Shown here piece after piece: positions 5,377-9,832 of a DNA stretch of 9,832 nt (position 1 is its first letter; every line of letters begins with the position of its first letter). The notes beneath the pieces were generated by a model. That model was not told where the DNA came from and did not search any database. It was given only the letters and a program-made list of their open reading frames with translations. A program made the translations under genes and the position numbers. The stretch is from CAZKWY01 sp964556655 (GTDB lineage: Bacteria; Patescibacteriota; Minisyncoccia; Portnoybacterales; UBA2143): the NCBI GenBank assembly GCA_964556655.1, contig CAZKWY010000021.1, positions 1 through 9,832 of the forward strand, read 5' to 3'.

Positions 5377-5997
5377 ATGGAGAAAAGGATCTCTTTTTAT
5401 AGATATCTGTTTATTGCCGTTATTGGCTTTGGTCTAGCTGGTCTTTTTTGGGGTTTAATCTTGTATTTAGGGATTCCAGGAGTGGAATTCCCTTTTCACC
5501 ATCAGGCCATTATTATTGTAGGGCTTTTAGGCGGAATTTCTCTGGCTTGGATTTTTAGAAGTATTAAAAAAATAGTTTTTTCCGTGGTCTCTTTGTGGGT
5601 TGGGCTTGGATTAGGGTTCGTTTTTGTAGGAATTTTTGCTTATTATTTGTATCTTTATAGCGTATTTTTTCTATCTTTTATTCCAATTAATGTTGAAACC
5701 TTAAAACCGTTAATAAATTTAGAAACAAATATTGGCATAGGAAGTCTATGGCTTGCTTTTTTGTGCATTGGAGCTATTGTCGGATTGTTTTGTTCTTTGT
5801 TTTTGAAAACAAGGAAATGGCCTTTAATGTGGAGAGGGGGAATTGGCATGGCCTTGGGGTCTTTAATCGGACCCATTATTGGGAATCTGGCGGGCAATTG
5901 GTTTAATTCTCTTTTATTGGCTTATTTAATTACCTTTTTTATCATTAGCGTATCTTTGGGCAAGTTTTTAGCGTGGGGGGTTTACAGGGAGGTTTAA
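5377..5997 (+). CDS. Polytopic membrane protein of unknown function
   Basis: A 206-residue integral membrane protein that I do not recognise. About six hydrophobic segments are visible: residues 10-31, 43-61, 66-103 (long, perhaps two), 120-143, 154-174 and 179-200. Loops are short and mostly basic (RSIKK at 61-65, KTRKW at 144-148). Glycines are frequent in the helices, notably GGIGMALGSLIGPIIGNLAG (154-173), which suggests close helix packing. No catalytic, transporter or nucleotide-binding motif is evident, and charged residues inside the membrane are absent. It starts just after the promoter at 5333-5362, and the next gene begins 19 bases after its stop, so the two are likely cotranscribed. 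It could anchor or help export the large secreted protein downstream, but only position suggests this. The open frame and coding pattern are convincing. Confidence 0.8.
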   Translation: MEKRISFYRYLFIAVIGFGLAGLFWGLILYLGIPGVEFPFHHQAIIIVGLLGGISLAWIFRSIKKIVFSVVSLWVGLGLGFVFVGIFAYYLYLYSVFFLSFIPINVETLKPLINLETNIGIGSLWLAFLCIGAIVGLFCSLFLKTRKWPLMWRGGIGMALGSLIGPIIGNLAGNWFNSLLLAYLITFFIISVSLGKFLAWGVYREV

Positions 5998-6016
5998 AAT
6001 TAACCAAGAAAAAGAT

Positions 6017-9000
6017 ATGGTAAATTTTTTTTGCCAAAGGCTAATTGTCTTTCTCCTTTTGTTAGTTGTATTTTTTAGCGGTTTTTTTGTTTGGGCAGAT
6101 AGCAATAACTCTCCTCCGTCCGCTAAAAACTACGCGCCTAATTTTTGGTTTGATTCAGACGAAAGGTACTATCCAGTTAATCCGCTGGATTTTTATTTTG
6201 AAAATGGATTAGAGATTTCAGGAGAATTAGCAGTAGAAAAATACGATAGGCTTTCTTTTGAGCAAAAAATCAATCATTTTACTGTTTTTTATCATATTTA
6301 TGATAGTGGCGACGAGTTTGTCTATCAGTTTTGGTTTTTTTATATTTTTAATGATTTCGAAGAATTTACAAAAAATAAGCACTATGGAGATTGGGAAGCT
6401 GTTTTTGTTTTTGTAGATAAAGATTCTAGAAAGATTAATAAGGTTATTGGCACTGCCCATCAAAGAAAGCTATTTGATACAGAAATTTATAATCCTAAAA
6501 ACAATCATATTTGGACTTATGTTGGAAAAGGGTCTCATGCTAATTGCGTTGATGACGAAGGCGATGGAAAGTGCGAACACAAAAGATGGAAGTATGTTGA
6601 GGACTGGAACGCAAAAGGGGGAAAATTTTTTGGATCCGATTATAGATTACAAGAAATAGATATCGAATTTATAAAATCTTTTAAAGGAGAACGAACCTTA
6701 AAGTTTTCTCCTGATGTAAGTCCATTCGGAGGATCTCCCCCAAATCATCCATGGGCGCAAACAGGCTTCTATAACCCTGATGAGCTTAGGCCTATTAGCG
6801 CTAAATATATAGCAGAATATGTCTCCGATTCTTTTAAGGGGGTGAAAAATAAAGTGGCTGGAGTTTTGGATAGCGCTTTTGATAAAATTACTTCCTTTTT
6901 TAAGGGGTCGGACAAGCGTCAAGAGGCTGGTTTGGCTTATAATCTCTTTCCGAATGAACCTTTGAAAAAAGAGATTTTGCCAGAAGATTCTTCTATTAGT
7001 TATTTTTTTAATTCTCCTCAAAGTAAAGCTGAGGATGGTCAGGGAGACAAGGATAAAAATACTTTGCCCATTGCCTCGAACGCCAATCCTTTGCCGGAAG
7101 AAGATAAGGCAAAAAAGAACGATAAAAAGGATAATTTTTCTGGGGGAATAGAGGTCAGGGCTGGGGATTTGGCTCATGGGCCTATTGAAAATCAAGCTTC
7201 TGATGAAATTTCTTCACAAATAGAAAAAATTAAGCCGGTGCCGCCTGTCTTGCCGGATGGTTTTTTGAGTGGGGGCGGAGCAGTTAAGGAGCATTTCAAA
7301 GACAAGCAGGATGAGCCTGATAACAAGAATGTTATTGATGATGTACCTAGCGAGGAAAAGTTGGACGTTGATTTAGACGAGGAAAAAGAGAAAAGGGACG
7401 AGGATGGTGAAGAAATAGCATCGTCAACGGATTTTTTACTTGCTTCTCCTTCTGTTATTTCTCCTGAAAATGGATCTATTTTTGGGCCCGATGACGATTT
7501 TTCTTCTTCTACGAGTGAATTTGAGATTTATCTGGCAGGAACTTCTTCGCCGGGATATTTGATAAATATCTTTGTTAATTCTACCTCTACGTTAACTTGT
7601 TCTACTACAACTGATGAAAAAGGGCGATGGTTTAAGGAAGTCGTTTTAACAGGTGGAGCTTCTTCTGTTTTTATTCAGGCTGAAATGGATAGTGATTATA
7701 GCGATTATCAAATGTTAGATGTTTTTGTCGATTTAAAAGGGCCTTTGGATGTTTCTGATTTAAGGGCGGAGATAGGCGTTCAAAGAGGCTCTTTAGAGCT
7801 GTCGTGGAGCGCTCCTTACGATGACGGGTCTTCTGGCCAGGCAGAATATTATATTATTAAATATGCTACTTCGTCGGAAAAGCTTATTTCAGAATGGGAC
7901 AAAGCTTTGAAATTTTCTTTTAATATGGCGCCTGGAACAGCTAGTACCAGTGAAAAATTACTAGTTGATGGGCTGATCCCGGGAGAAAAATATTACTGGG
8001 CCTTAAAGTCAATCGACTATTTGGGCAATGTTTCTGAAATTTCTAATATCGCTAGCACCACGGCTAGCGCTATAGCAGAGCATGTCGTGATAAACGAGGT
8101 CCAATTAGGGGCGAATGAATTTATCGAGCTCTATAATCCGACTTCTCAAGATATAGACATGACGGGATGGTATTTTGCTTATTATCCCAATACTCGCCGG
8201 TGGGCAAGCCCTTATTTATGTCGAGAATTTCCTGTTGGGGCGATTATTCCTGCCCAAGGGCATTATCTAATAGGCTTGGCCGGTTTCTCTGGCAATTTAT
8301 ACCTTGAAGAAGACTGGTCGCCATATTCTTCTTCTCGGCTTAATGATAAAAAAGGCTCTATTGCTATTTTTCCTTGGAATCCTAAAGAAAGATCAGAGGA
8401 AGAAGATATTGCAAAGGGTGTAATTGATGCGCTCGGATGGGGCAGCGTGGCTTTTGTTTATGAGGGCGACGAGAGCATTGTTTCTTCCCGCAATAGAAGT
8501 TTGAAGAGATTTTTAGATGGTTGGGATAGCGATAACAACGAGGACGATTTTATCGAAATTTTATGGCCTAGTCCTATCAATTCGCAGGGAGACAAGGCTA
8601 CTTTAATTTATGACAACGCTAGAATTAAAGAAAACGCTGTTTGGGAAAAAGAAAACAGCCCCTATATTCTCTTTTCTAATAAAGGACAATATCCTACGAT
8701 AGAAAGTGGCGCTATTCTTGAAATTGAACCTGGAACGGTGGTTAAAAGCCAGAGTAAATATTACCTTTCCTTGCTGGTTAAAGGCGCCTTAAGAGCTAAA
8801 GGGGAGAACGGGAACCATATTATTTTTACTTCTTTAGCTACTAGCACAGATTCTGGCCAATGGACGGGGGTGGTTTTTGACGGAGCTGATAGCGGCGGCT
8901 CTTTGTTGAAGAATGTTTTTTTCGAGAATGGCGGAGCAGAATCTTCTTATCAATTAAAAGGCGATCTTACTGCTATGATTAATGCTAAAAACAGCGTTCT

Positions 9001-9754
9001 AGAGATTAATAATTGTTCATTTAATAATAGCGAGAATAAAGGGTTAGAAATTTTTGATTCTTCAGTTTCCGTTTCTAATAGTATTTTTGATGGCAATAAG
9101 ACAGGAATTTATGCTCAAGGGAGCAATCTTGAGGCAAAAATTAATAATTCTAGCTTTAAGAATCATTCTGATTGCGGCATATGGGCAGGAGAGTCTTCTC
9201 TAGAAATTTTTGGCAATGTTTTTGAGAAAAACCATTATCCAATCTATTTTAGAAGTGCTTATCCATCTTTTTCTAATAATCAGGTTCGAGAAAACGATGT
9301 CAATGGAGCAGTGGTAAGTGATTTGAGCATATTCAGCCAAGATGCTTCATGGTCAGCTGATCTTCCTTATATTATGCTTTCTAATAAAGGCAATTGGCCG
9401 ACTATTGCTTCAGGGACGGTTTTTGCCATTGAAGAAGGAGCGACGATAAAATCTCACAATAAATATTATACTTCTCTAGGAATAGAAGGTGAATTAATAG
9501 CCTTAGGCACAAAAGGAAAGCCCATTGTCTTTACTTCTTTTAAGGATGATCTATTTGGCGGAGACAGCAATAACGATGGCTCTGGCTCCGAAGCTAATCC
9601 AGAAGATTGGAAAAATATTCGTTTTGAAGCAGGCAGCAAGGGGGAATTAGACTATCTTTATTTTAGATATGGCGGATATGACGCTAGTTCCCCTGTTTAT
9701 ATTGATTCTTCTGCTGTTGTTGATTATGGCCAAAATAATGCTATTGAGCATTGA
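6017..9754 (+). CDS. Large secreted multidomain protein: Vps62-like, Ig-like, FN3, lamin-tail and beta-helix
   Basis: A 1245-residue secreted protein. The signal peptide covers residues 1-27 (hydrophobic 9-25, cleavage near VWA|DS). Residues about 80-180 hold YQFWFFYIFND, HYGDWEAVFVFV (122-133) and YVGKGSHANC (168-177), the pattern of Vps62-like/DUF946-type domains (GDWE ... KGSHA). Residues about 325-475 are a low-complexity Asp/Glu/Lys linker. Residues 475-575 look Ig-like, 576-675 fibronectin III (LELSWSAPYDD, YYWALKSIDYLGNVSE), and 689-858 lamin-tail (VVINEVQLGANEFIELYNPT). Residues 876 to the end are beta-helix, with a duplicated module start at 876-939 and 1112-1174. GGDSNNDGSGSE (1181-1192) resembles a calcium-binding loop. 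There is no C-terminal anchor, and the end comes early in the second helix module, so it may be truncated. A surface adhesin or cell-contact protein is likely; enzymatic activity is not shown. The ATG at 6017 is the one that includes the signal peptide. Confidence 0.85.
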   Translation: MVNFFCQRLIVFLLLLVVFFSGFFVWADSNNSPPSAKNYAPNFWFDSDERYYPVNPLDFYFENGLEISGELAVEKYDRLSFEQKINHFTVFYHIYDSGDEFVYQFWFFYIFNDFEEFTKNKHYGDWEAVFVFVDKDSRKINKVIGTAHQRKLFDTEIYNPKNNHIWTYVGKGSHANCVDDEGDGKCEHKRWKYVEDWNAKGGKFFGSDYRLQEIDIEFIKSFKGERTLKFSPDVSPFGGSPPNHPWAQTGFYNPDELRPISAKYIAEYVSDSFKGVKNKVAGVLDSAFDKITSFFKGSDKRQEAGLAYNLFPNEPLKKEILPEDSSISYFFNSPQSKAEDGQGDKDKNTLPIASNANPLPEEDKAKKNDKKDNFSGGIEVRAGDLAHGPIENQASDEISSQIEKIKPVPPVLPDGFLSGGGAVKEHFKDKQDEPDNKNVIDDVPSEEKLDVDLDEEKEKRDEDGEEIASSTDFLLASPSVISPENGSIFGPDDDFSSSTSEFEIYLAGTSSPGYLINIFVNSTSTLTCSTTTDEKGRWFKEVVLTGGASSVFIQAEMDSDYSDYQMLDVFVDLKGPLDVSDLRAEIGVQRGSLELSWSAPYDDGSSGQAEYYIIKYATSSEKLISEWDKALKFSFNMAPGTASTSEKLLVDGLIPGEKYYWALKSIDYLGNVSEISNIASTTASAIAEHVVINEVQLGANEFIELYNPTSQDIDMTGWYFAYYPNTRRWASPYLCREFPVGAIIPAQGHYLIGLAGFSGNLYLEEDWSPYSSSRLNDKKGSIAIFPWNPKERSEEEDIAKGVIDALGWGSVAFVYEGDESIVSSRNRSLKRFLDGWDSDNNEDDFIEILWPSPINSQGDKATLIYDNARIKENAVWEKENSPYILFSNKGQYPTIESGAILEIEPGTVVKSQSKYYLSLLVKGALRAKGENGNHIIFTSLATSTDSGQWTGVVFDGADSGGSLLKNVFFENGGAESSYQLKGDLTAMINAKNSVLEINNCSFNNSENKGLEIFDSSVSVSNSIFDGNKTGIYAQGSNLEAKINNSSFKNHSDCGIWAGESSLEIFGNVFEKNHYPIYFRSAYPSFSNNQVRENDVNGAVVSDLSIFSQDASWSADLPYIMLSNKGNWPTIASGTVFAIEEGATIKSHNKYYTSLGIEGELIALGTKGKPIVFTSFKDDLFGGDSNNDGSGSEANPEDWKNIRFEAGSKGELDYLYFRYGGYDASSPVYIDSSAVVDYGQNNAIEH
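8642..9538 (+). repeat. Duplicated beta-helix entry module in the multidomain protein
   Basis: Bases 8642-8833 and 9350-9538 encode related 64- and 63-residue segments. Shared features in order are W, PYI, SNKG, PTI-SG, EI or AIE, G-T-V/I-K-S, KYY-SL, G-L-A-G and I-FTS. The offset is about 236 residues. The first copy leads into about 160 residues of beta-helix rungs rich in NNSxF and SIFDGN motifs; the second stops about 70 residues later. This is a protein-level repeat; the DNA has diverged. Confidence 0.8.
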
Positions 9755-9768
9755 TTATCGCCATTATT

Positions 9769-9783
9769 GTTGATAATATTAAC
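9769..9783. promoter_or_regulatory. Near-palindromic AT-rich site
   Basis: GTTGATAATATTAAC is an imperfect palindrome with GTT/AAC ends. It lies 14 bases after the stop of the multidomain protein. ATTAAC recurs at 9825-9830 in the following hairpin. It could be an operator for a gene beyond the window, but no such gene is visible. Confidence 0.25.
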
Positions 9784-9800
9784 TGTAAGAATAGCTCGCG

Positions 9801-9832
9801 TTGTTAACACTTTTAGGATAAAGTATTAACAA
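9801..9832 (+). other. Strong hairpin at the window end
   Basis: Bases 9801-9813 (TTGTTAACACTTT) pair with 9820-9832 (AAAGTATTAACAA) over 13 positions with one mismatch, around a TAGGAT loop. It ends exactly at the window edge, so a following T-run cannot be judged. It may be the terminator of the membrane protein/multidomain unit. GGATAAAGTATTAACAA also resembles the -10 regions at 1616 and 5357, so a promoter or operator reading is possible. Confidence 0.45.

Noticed and set aside
6698..7195. 165-codon open frame on the minus strand
   Set aside because: It lies wholly inside the secreted multidomain gene, opposite the Vps62-like C-terminal part and linker. Its product is basic with no recognisable motif, as expected of an antisense shadow of Asp/Glu/Lys codons.
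9752..9829. UGA read as an amino acid (Gracilibacteria/Absconditabacteria code), extending the large protein by a hydrophobic tail
   Set aside because: No in-frame TGA occurs in the roughly 3,000 codons of this window. In recoded genomes TGA is a frequent sense codon, so the standard code fits better.
1..9832. CRISPR array, tRNA, rRNA, insertion sequence or attachment site
   Set aside because: I saw no regularly spaced direct repeats, no tRNA cloverleaf with TTCGA-type arm, no transposase motifs and no terminal inverted repeats. The only repeats are coding repeats and short hairpins.

Overview
This window looks like a piece of a Candidate Phyla Radiation (Patescibacteria, probably Parcubacteria-type) genome. 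That placement is an inference. It rests on a compact set of type IV prepilin-like genes, on secreted proteins carrying the GYAWS-NIGWISFN repeat that I associate with these bacteria, on moderate to low GC, on 1-6 nt gene spacing, and on the lack of any clear Shine-Dalgarno sequence before the starts. The standard stop code fits: ten gene ends use TAA, TAG or (once) TGA, and no long frame carries an internal TGA. All genes are on the + strand.

Layout. Positions 1-180 are the C-terminal end of a BspA-like (DUF285) surface protein. Positions 262-1494 encode a secreted 410-residue protein with aromatic GYAWS repeats, a fibronectin-like region and a PKD-like region. Positions 1495-1642 hold two tandem hairpins, the second a good intrinsic terminator, followed by an extended -10 promoter. 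Positions 1643-5296 form one tight operon: four prepilin-like proteins (GspH/FimT-, PilV/GspI-, PilW/GspJ- and PilX/GspK-like), a membrane-anchored HtrA-like protein whose three catalytic positions all appear replaced, and a dTDP-glucose 4,6-dehydratase (rfbB). A long hairpin overlaps the rfbB stop codon and runs into the next promoter. Positions 5377-5997 encode a polytopic membrane protein of unknown function. Positions 6017-9754 encode a 1245-residue secreted multidomain protein: a Vps62-like N-terminal domain, an acidic/lysine linker, Ig-like, fibronectin III and lamin-tail domains, and a duplicated beta-helix. The last 78 bases contain palindromes and a second strong hairpin.

How it may work together. 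The four prepilin genes match the minor-pilin set (FimT-PilV-PilW-PilX) that primes a type IV pilus or pseudopilus and forms its tip. No PilY1-like tip adhesin, assembly ATPase, platform protein or prepilin peptidase is present here. The large secreted proteins on either side are therefore candidates for tip or surface adhesins, the pseudo-protease for a binding or quality-control partner at the membrane, and rfbB for supplying a deoxysugar precursor to surface glycans. These links are inferred from gene order only.

The most interesting points are the catalytically dead HtrA-like protein inside the pilin operon, two of four prepilins lacking Glu+5, an EF-hand-like loop in the first prepilin, the Vps62-like/lamin-tail/beta-helix fusion whose last module stops early with a possible frameshift, and the hairpin and promoter elements between the transcription units.
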